A stretch of 64,000 nt of DNA from Acanthacorydalis orientalis. Its lineage: Eukaryota; Arthropoda; Insecta; Megaloptera; Corydalidae. The notes under the pieces were generated by a model. It saw only the letters and a program-made list of their open reading frames with translations, had not been told where the DNA came from and did no database searches. Made by a program: the position numbers and the translations under genes. Each line of letters opens with the position of its first letter. Within the stretch, counting starts at the first letter, position 1. Shown in pieces: positions 1 to 15,723 of this stretch. The stretch lies in assembly GCA_034766995.1 (NCBI GenBank), contig CM068313.1, positions 23,420,512-23,484,511 of the forward strand. The letters run 5' to 3'.

Positions 1-1538
1 AAATACGTATACATTATACATGAATATATATATATATACATTCATATACATATACACACACGTGAATACATATATACTCATGGATGTGAATTTGTTTATG
101 TGACTATATTCTTAATACAGATTATATAATTTATTAAATAAACAAATAAATTTGAACATAATTAGATAAACCGAGGAAATATTTTAATTAAACTGCAATA
201 AATATAATACTCTTTATATATTTTTCTATCATTTATGTATAATTTATGTCAGAATGTAAATTAAAATTAATACTATATTAAAAATTCTTCTCTAATTAAT
301 TACTTTAAAAATTTTTTTGTTAATGTATGAAAATATATAATAGATATGAAAATTTATAAAGTAAAAATTGTACATTTATATTTTTATTTAAGAGATAATT
401 AATTAATAATCTTAGTAATAGGAAAAACACAATAACCTAATCAAAAAAATCATTATTTAACTTTAACAAGGTCGTACTTTAAGAGAGAAAAAAAAACATA
501 AAGTTATTTATTTAATCGTTAAGTTATATTTTTTTTTAGTATCGTTAACATAAATTCAACATGGGTGAAATACAGAGAAAATATTCTCGTTATCGGTAAA
601 AGGTGAATTTTAAAATGCTGAATTGAGTTGTAGTGAAATCATGATATGAAGATTATACCATAAAAAGTTAAACTCAGATAAGTATGCGGGCTGTATTTTT
701 TATAAAAGTTTTCGGAGACCTCGATATTATTTTATGTGGGTATTTTACAAAGACTGGACTTGCAAGGTACAACTTATGTTTCGTATGCTTTTGTTAAAAT
801 AAGATCATATAATCACAAAAAGAATGGTATTTCATATAAAACATTTAACAGTTTGCACACAATGCCACAAAGAGACATATGCCGTATGATGCAGATGTTT
901 TGTCTACCTCTGTTGTACTCAAACTGAAATGTAAGTGCATTAAAATGATGCGTTCAATTTTAAAATTAAACACATGTGATATATATTTTTTTGTACCTCA
1001 ATAGAAACGTTCAATCGACCTAGTTTCTCTTTCATGTTTTATACAACCTTAAGACCTCGGCAAGTACACGAGTAGCTCGTAATAATATATTACATGGTAA
1101 CTAAAATTTATCTTCTGTTACGGAATGTAAATAGTTAAAACGAACCTAAACATCAGTGACGTCTTTTGAAACCTATGTTTTCGAGATACGAAAAGATGGG
1201 TTTGAAAAGGGCTCAGTGTGCTAACATAAAGCTCGCGGAAATGAGATATTTACGGCTTTAGCTGAATCTATATTACATGTCAGAGGTCGTGAATCACACA
1301 AGACGTGTTAGATCTCTCGTTCACACAACAAAACCGAGACTTTACCGGACTTTATGGCTGAAAAAAGTACTCGCACGCGAACAAATCGTACGGATATACT
1401 ATTGAATTATTGAGTATGGGACCAATTATGATTTTTTCAATAATCGTAGGTTTGCTGTATGCAGTATGAAAGAGATTTTGTGCTATGGAATAACTTTTCA
1501 GCAGAAGATCATAACTTTGAATGAAACACATGTCGATT

Positions 1539-1592
<54 letters not shown>

Positions 1593-2293
1593 TATTAACA
1601 TTTATTCATATGATTTATACTGTAAATTTTTAATTATTAATTAAAAAATATTAATATGAGTTAATTTTTGTTTTATACTTTATATTGTTCTTTCACATGT
1701 TAATAAAATCATTACTTATCTGTAACAGAGAGTATACGTTTTTCTTACCAAAAAATACTCATAATTTCTTATTAAATGTTTTAAAAAAATAAGTAAACGA
1801 ATTAGATATACAGTTGTATTTAATATTTCTCTTGATTACATGAAAAGTGAAATGAAGTTTTAAATTAAAAGCTTTCGAACAACGCACAGTTAAACAAAAA
1901 CGTTTTTATAAATACATCCATTGTGTTAAAATGAAAGAGATTCTTTTTCATCTTACAATTCTTATCTGTTGTTACATTTAAATAATAACTATTGAAAGAA
2001 AATATGACTCATCTTTTCTAATATAATTAATATGTTGTAACTAAACCGACATTCATTCATGTATGTATATATATATATATATATATTTGTATGTATGTAT
2101 GTATGTATAAAGCAGTTTTGAATTTATAGTTACATTTATATCTTCAAAATTATTAGACAGATGTTATTTAATATTTATTATTGAAGATAACTTAAGCTTT
2201 GTATATACTCGTATACTTGTGCTTTCATAAATTACCCGGTTTAATAATGTATGCATTACGTTAAATTAGTTGCCTTAAATTAATTAATCCACG

Positions 2294-2338
<45 letters not shown>

Positions 2339-2422
2339 CGTAATATTGTACATATGTTATTTAATTCAAGTAATATTATGTTACAATAAGTATGAAAATT
2401 ATTTTCGTCTTTTTAAAATCAT

Positions 2423-2470
<48 letters not shown>

Positions 2471-2967
2471 TTGTTGAACAAGAAAACTGAAATTATTTTT
2501 CACGAAATATTTAAACTTTAAAACAAAGAATCACAATTTTGACAGATAGTTATTAAAAGAGTACAGCAGCAAAAAGAATCACCATCCACAGCACATTTTC
2601 ATAATTTAATACAATTTTCTTTATTTAATATTCGTCGAGAAAATATTTAAAATCACGTTACTATTGTGAAGTTAATGACTCCGTATTCTATTTAATCTGA
2701 AGCTCTTCTTTATACTTGCTCGACGTCACGTTTCTTCCTTTTAATACACAATTAATACACAATATTTTCACTTTGGTCTAATTAAAATCTTATTAATGTC
2801 ATGTTAAATTAATATCATATACATAATGACTGTGTAATTAATGGTATTATATGATTATATGTTATTATATTATACATGTCCGTGGTATTTACAAATTAAA
2901 CTATATTTATTTGCTAGATACATAAGTAGGCATATGTACAAGTTTGTATCTTTACGTGTGGACGTAT

Positions 2968-3007
<40 letters not shown>

Positions 3008-3410
3008 TGTGTGTGTGTGTCTGGAGTGTGCGTAAATTCAAACAATATATGCTTGGATTTGCTCATGAGTATTTACGTAGACAAAATAAATTCATTGCTG
3101 TGTAGATTAGTTATTAACAGTTGATTTTGTATCCTTGTATTTATGTGAAAATGTAAGACCATATAACTGAACAAGTATTATATATATATAGCGAGAGAGA
3201 GAGAGAGAGATTCCGTAGATTAATTCAACTTCACACGAAAATATTAAAAAAACGCAAAAAAATTTAAAGAAAAACATTATCTGCCATTTAGTATTTTTTT
3301 CAATTATCTTTTAGTATTGAATTGAACTAAAATACTAAATAAAAAATAATATGACTTTTCTTAACCCTTGAGCCTCTTTAATTCTTCCATGTGAAATTTT
3401 AAATTCAAAC

Positions 3411-3465
<55 letters not shown>

Positions 3466-4156
3466 TAATGTATAACAATACAGTTAAAACTATTGTCTGG
3501 CAGTTCTAAATTGATATAAAAATTTCATCTTTACACTCTCTGAAATTATTTTAGCTCAATTAAATATAATAAAAATATTTATTATATAGTAAACCTTTTA
3601 GATGATTATTGTGAAAGAAAATTCATGTAAAATAGAATAGTGTTTATTAAATATTAACAATTTAAAAATTAATTCTAAGCTCTATTTTTTTAAATTTCAG
3701 CAAAGGTTAAACACATCCCATTAAAAAAAGCGCACACTAATGTATTACTAAAAAAATAAAAATATTGTTTATAAGAAACAGAAAATCATATATATATATA
3801 ATGATAAAATGAAAGTAAAATAATTGTATACATTAAAGAAACATTTATTTTATATCAATGTCTATTTTTGTATGTTAAACAATATGTATGTAGATATGGT
3901 TATATCTTTTCTATATTGCAAATTTTTTTATCTCCTATAAAACAATCATAACTCATTTTGTTTCAATTATTTTTAGTTTCGTCATTAATTCAGGTATCTC
4001 TGTAAAACATGTATGTTTCGAACAACAGCTAAATTAAACATCAGTAATTAAACAAACAAGATAAAATGTTTTTATATGCCGTATGCAAAATATTTGCAGC
4101 AGTTCATGAAAATGCTTAATACACATATTTTCCTATAAGTCGAGAACTGTAATATC

Positions 4157-4217
<61 letters not shown>

Positions 4218-4818
4218 ATATAAGGAATATTCAAATGACGTATAAAATATAAATATTTAAAAATGGAATATATTTAGAAAAATTGAAAAGTGCTATAAAA
4301 TGTTAAAGAAAGTCTGCTCGGCTCTAGATATATTAGAGCAGCTAGTATTCTATCTCTCGAGATGTAATGTTTCAAGCTATACAAGTTTTGCAAAATTTAT
4401 TTCAAATTACAGCAGAAAACTTTGCTTCGCAACAAACAGATTCACAGGTGCTCTTTCTTAACTCTTCGGTTTATTTGCCAAAGAAAACATCCGCGCTTTT
4501 GTTAAGTTTATTTTTGCATTAAAATTTGTAAATTTGAATATTAAATAATACTCATTTACATAAATTTAATACTTTGAAGAAAAATGAACAATACAGAATG
4601 TTTTACTCATGTACAGTTTATACATACATAAGTATGTGTGTGTATAACAACAACTAAAAACGAAATGTTTATCATTTAATTTTATTTATCTTTAAAGACA
4701 CAACTTATTGAATAAAACTATAAATATCAAAGTTTATTAATTTATAAAATTAATGTCTAATTTATATTGATATCAATAATTTTTGAAGATACACAAATCC
4801 CTATTATTTGTTGATATT

Positions 4819-4852
<34 letters not shown>

Positions 4853-5725
4853 CAGCTTTAATTTTTATATAAAAGAATCTAGTGCAGCATGTTTCTTAAT
4901 ATGGAAAATATAATAAAAACCATACATAACAAAATCAGAAATAAATGAAGCTAAACTGATCCGTTTTTATAAACATAAAAATAAAATATAAACTTGTAGT
5001 GAAAAAATATGAGAACAAAATTATATGTGTGCGCATGTGTGTATATATATATATATATTTATATATGTATGTATGTATATGTGTGCATGTATGTATTTAT
5101 ATCAAAGAATTTTTTATCCAATGAAGAAAACCCGTAATTCTATGTTTATTGCACATATTTTTCTCTTATACATTTCACTTCTTTCAACATCCTCTCGTGT
5201 ACTTCCTCCGGTATAATCTGATTTCTGAAAGTTTTTTCTTTACTTTCAACTTCAAATAGTTTTTTATATGGTTATATAAAAGTGTACTAACTTATTTCTA
5301 ACAAAAAATCATTTTTTAAAAATATTTTATTTTTTTTTATATCAATACATAATTTTATAAATAAATATTTTTTCTATATAATGTTTTTGGTTTAATAAAT
5401 CGCTTTTAATTTTCAATAACAATGACAAGAAAATATGTAAATAATTGATTATATTTAATTGATACTCGTAAACATATGAGTATTACATATAAATTTACTT
5501 AAACCAATTATTTAACCTATATTTTTCTTAATTTATATAAAATGGAATATTGTTTCTCTATCAGATTTTCATATGTAAATCGTATGAAAATAATTATTAA
5601 TTGGATTGTATGTTTTAAGATTTTATTTATTTGTATCCAAATTTCACATATTCGTCTAATATTAATAAAAGTTAAAAATGAAATATATAAGTAACGCAAA
5701 ATTATAATTCTGATTCTAAAAATTA

Positions 5726-5772
<47 letters not shown>

Positions 5773-6031
5773 ATACATATATAAACTGTCTTCATTATAA
5801 ATTAAATTCTTAATATTTGTAATGACCGTTATAAAAATAGCACATTAAGAAATTTTCCTTACAATATCGTTATTTTTTATACTTGCTTCCTATCATTTTC
5901 TGGTATGACCTAGTTTATGAAGCGTTAACGATCGAATTGGTTTTTTAATGTGTTCCTTTTTTAATTGATGTATTTTCGAACATACTATCAATACCTTGGT
6001 AAAGGTGTATTTTTTAATATTTTCTCATTAC

Positions 6032-6082
<51 letters not shown>

Positions 6083-8698
6083 AAATTATGTATTTATACT
6101 TATTTGCAAGTAATTATGCAAATAAATATAAATCAAGCAATTTCAATACACAATATAAAAATAATGTTATAATAAATGAAATGAAAGATATTTCATTAGA
6201 ATATTAACTTATTTTTATAAACTTTCAAGTATTCTAAAAAAAAAATGAAATCAAAGTTACTTTTTCGTAAAATATATAAAACATATTTTTTTTATTTGTT
6301 ATGATATGGTTTTCAAAAGTTACGGACGTGTTGCTTTATAGTTCTTTATTTCAAAATATTTAAAAACACACACATACAATGTATTTGGTTTTTTTGGCAA
6401 AATTTTATATTTAAAAAAGTAGTATTTAAAAAACAAATCAGAATGTGAATATTTTAGTGTAATTTTGGCTTTTTACAATCTTAACACAAAATTACATTGA
6501 GTACTAGTCATTTAATAAAGTTAATCATGATTATGTTAAATAAATAATTTAAGGTAACGGCAATACTCAGACTTATTTAAATCCGTTGTACGTTTTCGTT
6601 TATGCTTCGAAGTAATAATTATTCAAAATTGTATATTTATAAAACGATTGTTCTTACTAAAAAAACTCGTGATTTTAATCTCCATGTTATGATTTTATAT
6701 TTTTATTTTCTACAGCTACAGTAAGACGTTAAAATTTAAAACAGTGCCGAATATATTATTCTTAAATGAGATATATAAAGTCTACAAATAAAAGTTTAAA
6801 GTTTTAGAATTTCATATTATGTACACACGCTCATTATGTGTATATATATATATATACTACAATACGTTAATCAGATATATTTTAAAACTTTATAGGATTT
6901 TTTTATATTTTGTCATAGTGCAGTTAAACTGTTTTAGTTTATAAAATACTTTAATTGAAAAAAATCATTAAAATTATTAATATTTAAATTTTAAATAATT
7001 TATATTATATAAATAACAGTGGTGAACTCTGCGGGGTAAGAGGCTCTGGTACCCTCCAAAGGAAACGATAAAAAACACTTAAAAACAAAATAAAATCATC
7101 CCGCGAAATGCTCCTATGTACACAAAGAGGTTAATGTAATCACGACTGAATTAATTCAAGAGCTTTGTAAGAAAAAGAAAGAAAACTGGATTTTATTCTT
7201 TAAATAAATTTTTATAATCTCCTAATGAAATTGATTGTATTCACATTAAAAAAATTATCCGTTCGACTCGTCCCCCCCCCATATTAAATCTTGAGTACAC
7301 CAATGATAGATAACATAGATATTTAGAATGTAATAATTTATGAATCTGTATTAAAAGAAAATTAAAAATAATAACTACAACCTTATATTAAAATATGCTT
7401 GATGACAATATTCCTTTATAAAATCTATATGGAAATTGATTTAACGTTTATGCTAAAAAATGCTATTAAAAAATGAATCAAGATAAAATAATTCGTATAC
7501 AAGTTACTGAACTTAGACTGAACATTTTTTCTATTAAAATATATAAGGTCTAATGAAACATTTTTTTGTAATTAATAATACTTTTATCATACATAGTATC
7601 TTAAAAACATATTTACTTCGAATATAACCAAGTTTCGATATTTATAAGCATTACAGCACTCACGTTTCTTTTATTTTTTATTCGCATCTTCATATATTTT
7701 TATTGATTTATTCGTATAATAAAATGTATGATTATCATTAAATAAAAATGTGTAATATAAATAGAAAAATATAAATAAAAATTTAAATTGTTTTGTTAAC
7801 AATTATCCATAAATAAAATATTTCGTTGTATGAATACTAGAATTTTGCACGATTTTGTAGTCAGAATTGGTAAAACGAATTAATCTTTTTATGGTGGAAG
7901 TACACGTTTAAAATTACAAAAGTACAATCCGTCATTCTTACTTCTTAAAAATAAAAGATAAAAATTTGGTAAATTTGAAGATAAATATTATTATATACAA
8001 TGCACTCTTCGAAATTGAACAAAAAATTCAATACCATTATTTTTACCAAATTTATTAATTTTAAATTATTGTCGTTTTTTTTTATTTTCAAATAGTTGAT
8101 ACTGAATAAAATATTAATATAAAATAGAATGTAATCAAATATTTACGTTCTTTATATCGTAAAGTCTATATACATTTACTTTTTGAAGTATTGATATTTT
8201 AGAATCCATATTATATTATGATTACAGACACTTCGTCCAAAAAAAAAATACAGACATTTACAAGTAACATGACAAATGTACAAATTGTTTGAAAATAATT
8301 CTCATGTAAATGTAAAATTAACATAAATACTTTTTAATAAACAACAACAAATGAGAAAAAATACAATTGAGTTTATAATTTAGTGAGTTTCTTTTATAAA
8401 ATAATAATAATTAAGAAAACATTAGCAACGTACATAAAATTTAGATAATGAAATTAGGTACTATTATTAAATTATCAGTAATAGCTATACAAATAAATTG
8501 TTATCACGGAAAAGTCATTTTTAAAATCATTTATATTTTTGTTTATTTTTAGATTCTGTATCTAGTTATTACGTTATAATTCCAATGTTTGTTACAGTCT
8601 CTTATAATTCTTTCTACATGATTACATTTATGAATTATAATACTTTTCCCTGCATTAAATATTGATAGCTCAATTAATGAACATGGAGATTGTCACTA

Positions 8699-8700
<2 letters not shown>
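1..8700. other. Gene-free AT-rich DNA with many (TA)n tracts
   Basis: I see no credible gene. The open frames are short and AT-driven, or encode Tyr-Ile repeats from (TA)n. Long (TA)n tracts lie near 1541-1589, 2296-2334, 2426-2465, 2970-3004, 3415-3464, 4159-4214, 4828-4852, 5732-5775 and 6032-6055 (followed by (GA)n to about 6082). Positions 1130-1530 are noticeably less AT-rich, with several CpGs, but show no coding pattern. Confidence 0.6.
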
Positions 8701-8768
<68 letters not shown>

Positions 8769-8839
8769 ATGTATTTATGTATGTTGTATGTATGCATAAA
8801 TATATAAACAAATACACATTCATGCCAACATATGTATGT

Positions 8840-9060
8840 GTTTGAATAATACGAGCGCGTAGGGTTTTGACGTCACCACCACTGTGAGAGTACCCGTTAC
8901 TTTTGCTTCCGTCCGTCGTGGCGTTCCGAGGCACGCACCGAAGCCTCATATCGATCGACGCCGTTCACCCTCTACCCTCTAACCACATACCAATCCAATG
9001 CACACTTAGGTAGTTGTTACACAAAGTGAACGGTGAACTGAGCCAGCTAAGCCACGCACA
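8840..9060. promoter_or_regulatory. GC-rich island with a full CRE palindrome
   Basis: This is a sharply GC-richer and CpG-containing patch between two (TA)n tracts, holding TGACGTCA at 8868-8875 (the consensus CREB/ATF site) and several CpGs (ATCGATCGACGCC near 8950). The surrounding tens of kilobases are AT-rich, so it may be a promoter, an enhancer or an unannotated 5' exon. An open frame on the minus strand here runs into the (TA)n tract and is not credible as a gene. Confidence 0.35.
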
Positions 9061-9101
9061 ACTTTACAACTAACAATACATCCATATATTCATACACACA
9101 C

Positions 9102-9148
<47 letters not shown>

Positions 9149-9785
9149 TCTGCTTTGTGAATTTGACCTCTGTTCTCAATGCTCCTATTTTCTCATTGAT
9201 CTAGCGAATTCGCGTATCTATTTCAAGAGTCCTTTCCGTGCAAATCGAGGAAACTTGAAAAGAGATCTCGTCTTAATCTTTCTATTGCGATGAAAATGGT
9301 AATGTTAATGAAGACAATAGGTTAGTTAACATAAGTTTTCAATGCAGATTTGTCAAATGTATAATAATTTAAATATACGTAATACTGAGTTATGAATCAG
9401 ATCGTTAGCTCATTGTTATTAAAATATAACTTAAATGCTCTTAAAAATAGATTAAGGGGTGTTTGTATACCGTATAAGTCTTTAAAATATTAAACGATTT
9501 TTATGTGTGCGTATCTACGAGATCATGACTATTTATCATTGAAATTTAATTTACAAAAATATTTCTATTATTTTGTTACAACTATAAAATATAAACATTT
9601 TTCTACATTTATGCAGTATTTTAAAAAGTTAATATAATTTAAAAACCCGCAACTGGTATTAAAAGTGTTCCAAAAATGAAACCATGAGAATAATAACGAT
9701 TATAATCACTTTATGTAATAAATTTCAGAGAAAATATTTCAAATTCGTCACCTTTAATGGTGACAATCGTATGTTGAAAATATAA

Positions 9786-9845
<60 letters not shown>

Positions 9846-11931
9846 CATGTATGAAAACTAATTAAAGCAGCTTTAAATGGTAACCTTTTATTTTATAAAA
9901 TGTAGATTTTTTAAATTAATATAAAAAATGTGTGTTCCACACATGTTATGTTCTGACGTATTACTGGAGACCTTAGTATGATACGCATTAAATTCCTAAG
10001 TGAAAAATGAAATTATAACCGTAGCTGGAAAGTATTTATGTGAAATACCATTAGTGAACACTTAATGAATTTTAAAGGGTCGAAATCACTTACGTCATAA
10101 TCACTGTTTTTATATGATCAAATACTTCAATGAAATGGTATGAAAATTATAATCACTTTTTTGTTACTTGTGAAAAACTTCTGTATAAAAAATAAAAAAA
10201 ACTCTCCAGTATTTTTTGTCGTAATATTTATCCCTTACATGTGTCAAATACAAGAATAAAAAGCATATTTCATCCACAGTACGCGTGAACATGTTTCAGT
10301 TTATAGTTAAATGTCCGCGTATTTTAGTGCATCGTTACACTGGCCAATTTTTTTCCGACTGGATTATGAAACAAGTTTCATATATCTTTTCACGAATCCT
10401 TGTCTCAGATAGTAACGGAACACATTGCGATATTTGTTCAAAATCGGCAGTTTGTACGAAATGTTGTTCGGTGTAGTTCAAACCATTTGACTCTTAGGTA
10501 TAACAGCTCCCTTATGTACAGCAATTGGCAATGGCGTACGTAATACGCCTACACTGTCAGTTTGAAAATGCGTCCGTTTCGATCAAAACGCTCTCTGCTG
10601 ATCGGTATAGCAGACACGTACATTACTATTTGAGAGGTTAGTAGTTTTGTAGATGGAGTCGGGCAACGTTTTGATTATTTATTGCAGGGAAAAATGTATG
10701 TATATTTTATTTGTTCGACAGCCGCGTCTTTTATTCAAAATATTTACTTTCGATATTGACATTTCATCGAATAAAACGACATACTTCTACATATTTAAAC
10801 TTTTATAACATTTGTAAAATAAAATAATTTTAAAAGAGAACACAACATTAACATATTATCTGATTTTATTCTTATTTATTTAAACAAAAAATGTATTCAA
10901 CGAAAATATGTTTATTTATGATAAATTAAACGAGGCTCGTAACTCTATAATACCAGAATTTTTTCACTGGTATTTACATTAGCGCTAAAGTAAATAAAAT
11001 ATTGTATGTAATTAAAACAAATTAAATTCACTTAATTTCAGCATTTATATCTATCATTTTTAATTATTAACTATGTAACATATTTGTTAAATTCGCATTA
11101 TCTATGAACGTGAATGATTACACATTTTACTCAATTTCCTACGAATATATACATTTCATTCTCTACTCCTCCTAAAATTTCATTTCCATCAAGTTATGAA
11201 TAAATAATTTGTATAACTGTGTTTGACGAAGTCTAGAAAAGGAATACAGGTGCACATGCAGTTGACAGTTGACTATAAATGCAAATATAGTTACACAAAC
11301 ATACCCTAAAAACCCTTTATTCCTTACAGAAAGGACAGACCCTTTAATGTATGTTATATACGTACATATATGTACATATATGTACATATACATACATATA
11401 TATATATATATATATAATATTTCCCTTTAAAATTTAATATTAGTGTGATCAACACTACAAATGTAATTATTTGTATAATCATAAATAAAAAAATATTAAT
11501 AAATAAACATATATTGAAAGTTATATAAGCGAACATTTAACAATGTCTCTATTATTTTTAAAAAATGAATTTCGAATATTCAAAATAGATCAGAAAAGCA
11601 GTGGATTTGCCGAGACGCGCGTCAAGTACTCTTGATTCAAGAACCCGGCTCTTAATTAAAAATGTTTACATACACAAAGGTGCGCTGAGAAATGTCAACA
11701 GATGAAGGAAATAAAAATAGAGTTGTAGTTTGATGTTTTTTTTAATGAAAAATTGAGATTAAAAATGAAATACGTATTGATTCTTTTTAAAAAGTTTAAT
11801 TATTAGATAAAATAAATATATAATATATCATTGATAAGAAGTCTCTTATTAATTAATCAATAAAATTCAGTTTTGATTTAATGAGATTTCATTTATTTTT
11901 ACATACGTATATAAATATAAAATTTCAAGTC

Positions 11932-11998
<67 letters not shown>

Positions 11999-12763
11999 TG
12001 AAATAATATAATTATTAACTTAAGAAAACATATTTTATAAAATAAAACATTATCAGTAAAATAATATAAGAGAAAACAGCTTTTGTATTCATTTATATTC
12101 TCTTTTATTTGCATATTTTAATATAAAATATATATATATATATAATAATTCTTAATGTTTTCATTTCAAACAGTGTATTTCAATTAACATTCCAACAAAA
12201 GCAATAATATTTTTATAAATCATTTGAAATATGATATTCCTGAGATTAATTTTATTATATTTTACCGAGTCAGTATTTTCTATTAGTTCTTTATTTTTAC
12301 ATTCTTTGATAACTTGAGTCTTTGAACGTATTAAAAATATTATAAACATCAATAGTTCAAATTAATTCGGGATCAATGACACGAACTTAGTTAAATCGTG
12401 TAAAGAATGGAAAGTAATCAATAACCATAAATGTATTCTAGTTTCATTTACTTGAACGCACCAGTTTCTTTTTTAACAATATCTTGTTTGAGTGTATAAA
12501 TTAAATTTTATTTCAGATTTATAAAAAGAATATTATATGAACTAAGTAATTTAATGGCTTCATTTTATTTTTTTTATACAAATATTAAATACTTAAATTA
12601 ATCGATTTTAAAAGTATTAAATTTAGATGTGCCGTAGTCAATAGTTAATCATACATTATTCATCTTAGAATATAACTTTACATAAAAATATTAACTTATT
12701 AAAAATATTACTTATTTCTATGCTTTTAAATATTTAAGTTGAAAATAAGAGTGCGCCACTGCT

Positions 12764-12880
12764 GTATGGTATTTATATCTCGCACATTGTAATTTAACTT
12801 TTGTGGGGTGGATAACTACACTATTATACATCCCACAAAAGTTAATTTACAATTTGCAAGTTGTACCTTTAAATACTATC
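12764..12880. ncRNA. Hairpin resembling a microRNA precursor
   Basis: A 25-base arm (12786-12810) pairs with 12829-12853 at 24 of 25 positions, including one G-T pair, around an 18-base loop. Imperfect pairing extends outwards to about 12764 and 12880 (GGTATTTATAT against AAATACTATC), giving a stem near 45 bp. The shape suits a pre-miRNA on either strand, but it could equally be a miniature palindromic transposon. No expression evidence exists and no known family was recognised. Confidence 0.35.
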
Positions 12881-14394
12881 GGCTGAACATCATTTAACTT
12901 ACGGTCATTTGCACTTAAAGCTCAAAATGTTACTTACAATTCATTATTATAATTATTTCTCGGCTAATTTATGGTTAAATATCATTTAGACCAATTTTAA
13001 TTAAAACTCATTGAATTTTATACAAAAAGGATATTTTCAAAAAGTACTACTTTTTAATTTTATAAATTGGATTTGTTAAAAAAGTATGCAAATTATTAAA
13101 TAAAAACACTAACTTTTTCTTTCTGTTAATATGAAAAATATATATCAAATATATATCCTTCGTTAAAAAAGAACCCATTCATATAATATGTTTTATACTT
13201 TTTTACGTTTTACTTTTATTATGTTTTTCGACACATTACTAAACACTCTAATGTATACTTAATGAGCAGAAATATCCTTACACAATGACCATACCTATCG
13301 CCCCTAGCAATTTGAATAATAAAATTAATATTCATAACAGTCCACTGTACATGCAGTTAGAAATGTTCGTGGGTTTGTCAACGGTTCGCACATTTGTAAT
13401 GGAGCAATCTATCACAATGTACCGAAAACCAACATTAAAAGCTTTTGTTAAAAGGTCTCCCTATAAATCTGACAATATTGACGGAAATTCAATTATTTAT
13501 TTGTAACTACGACGTTACTTGCTTAACAGCTAATACACTATGATATTCGCAACCGTGCGTGCATTTCCTTGACTTGTTGACAAATTTAATTTACTTTGTT
13601 GATATCTTTGATTCACATCAAAACAAAACGCATTTGATTTTAAATGTACCACAACACGCAATTCATTTTGTGTAAATTATAGAAAAGAATGTCTCAACGA
13701 CCAGTGGAATTTTTATGAAGTTAGTATTCGTTTTGGTATTCACTATCGCGAGATAATATCATCAATCTTGTGAAACACAAGTTTTCAGCAGCATGCACAC
13801 GCATTTTAAACATTGTGAAAAACAATGCAGAAAAAAGTACTCCACATTTAGGACAAAATAACGTGATTGCAAACAATCGTATTTCATTTCAACTGAAATG
13901 TACAAAATTGATTTCGTGTTATTGCAAAATATACACATGCCGATACCAATATATACGCACATACGTATATTGAAAAAGTTTGAACGGATAAAAACATGTA
14001 TTGTTTCCAATATTAAAACTTATGTACAATATTCCCAAATTCGAATAAAAATAAACGTATGAAAAATATGACAATAGATTTGGTTACAAAAATGAATACT
14101 CGTGAGAGTAAAATAATATTTTCATATTTTTTTTTTGTTAAAAAAATGAGAAATTAATATCACCTAACAAACAGTATCATTGATATATTATAAATTTTCA
14201 TAAATTTAGTCAACGTTAGGTTTATATGTATTTTCAAAAAAACGTGCTGTAATATTTAACATCAGAGGATATAGCACAAAGACAGTAATTTAATAGAAGC
14301 CTTATATCATACTCATAATACATTCATTTACATTTGTGTTTGTGTTTTTAGTCTTTAGGGATTAGAGAAAAACATAACCTCACAAATACATATA

Positions 14395-14433
<39 letters not shown>

Positions 14434-14724
14434 TATACATGTATATATACAAATTGAACATGAAAGACAGCCATAATTTAGGCGAAAATATAAGACAGTC
14501 AGTAAAGTGTCATACTTTGACATTTGATTTTAAATAAACTATATGATCAAAACATAAGTTTAGAAATATAGATCTTTATACACTAAAATAGATTCATTCA
14601 ATGAAAGTTTTAATTATTTATGAATTAAATTTTTCTATTTCTGCTTAGAATTCTTCTACAATTTATACAATATTCTTATATTGTCTGTTTCTTACTTTGT
14701 CTAATATTTATTTTAAATACCAGA

Positions 14725-15195
14725 GGACTCTGCCTCCTACTTGCTACGCTCGCTGGCCCCCGGGAGGGCTTCGCTCCTCGTTCGCTAACGCTCTCTCTCT
14801 TTCTCTCTCTCCTGACAAATAACAAAAATTAACAAATTATACGTGCAAATAATCTGCATAAAATGTAAGAGTCGTAAAATTTTTATTGGAAAAGTTTATA
14901 AAAATTAATAACAAAATAGGAAGTGTAAAATGTGTAACAATTTTTTTAATCTAATGTTTCAAGAAATACAATATTTTGAATAAATGTCACCACTTTTACA
15001 TTGAAATCGTGTACACCTCTTTTGTTGTACACCGTGAGAGAGCTACAGACATGTGACTGATGTCAACCAATCAAAACAGAGACCACGCGATATCCATCAA
15101 CCAATTATTGATGATTGGGAATAGAAATGGTTAACGTGCTACTTGTAGAGTGTAGCGGGTGAAGCAGCTGTGCGAGGAGGTGGTCTACACGAAAA
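14725..15195. other. GC-rich island, possible transposon relic
   Basis: Positions 14725-14808 are GC-rich with repeated GCTACGCTCGC-like and (CT)n pieces. Positions 15008-15192 carry loosely matching inverted ends (CGTGTACACCTCTTTT, and the complement of AGGAGGTGGTCTACACG). No coding similarity was seen. A small decayed element is the simplest reading, but it is weak. Confidence 0.3.
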
Positions 15196-15649
15196 ATGAA
15201 AAAATAAATGTTTTATGGAAATTTTACAAAGGAATTATTTTCTATATATAGAAAGATTATTTACACAAACGAAAAACCTTTTCTATAATAAGCGAAAGAT
15301 GTGTTAATTGATGTTCTGATTGGAACCAAAACTGAAATTAGAATCCACACCTATTTTATTTTTTTTAGCAAACAAAAATATAAAATAAATAAATATCTTA
15401 TTTATTGTTCTTTTAAAGAATGACACGAATTAATGTAATCACTATAATTTGTTTTATAATTCTATGGAGACTATTTTAGTATAAACACTTCATATTATCT
15501 ATATGAAAACGGAAATATTATGGAATAATATATAATAGTTATAAAATAATAAAAGATAATTTTCAAATAAATATATTTTAAAATTAATTAAATAAAATTG
15601 TGCGTGTAACCCGGAAGACGAAATATGTGATTTAATGAATAATTATATC

Positions 15650-15652
<3 letters not shown>

Positions 15653-15719
<67 letters not shown>
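15653..15719. repeat. (TA)n tract, about 67 bases, uninterrupted
   Basis: One of the longest pure TA tracts in the window. Similar tracts of 40-65 bases lie at 8702-8751, 11935-11997, 19751-19813, 24070-24134, 26538-26598 and 60357-60411. Confidence 0.9.

Positions 15720-15723
<4 letters not shown>

Noticed and set aside
8674..8949. Open frame on the minus strand with a Tyr-Ile repeat tail
   Set aside because: Half of it is a translated (TA)n(GT)n tract, and the remainder has no family similarity. Many similar Tyr/Ile frames across the window have the same cause.
13285..13506. 73-codon open frame beginning MTIPIAPSNL
   Set aside because: No splice context, no family similarity and a length within chance expectation. 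Left out for lack of support.
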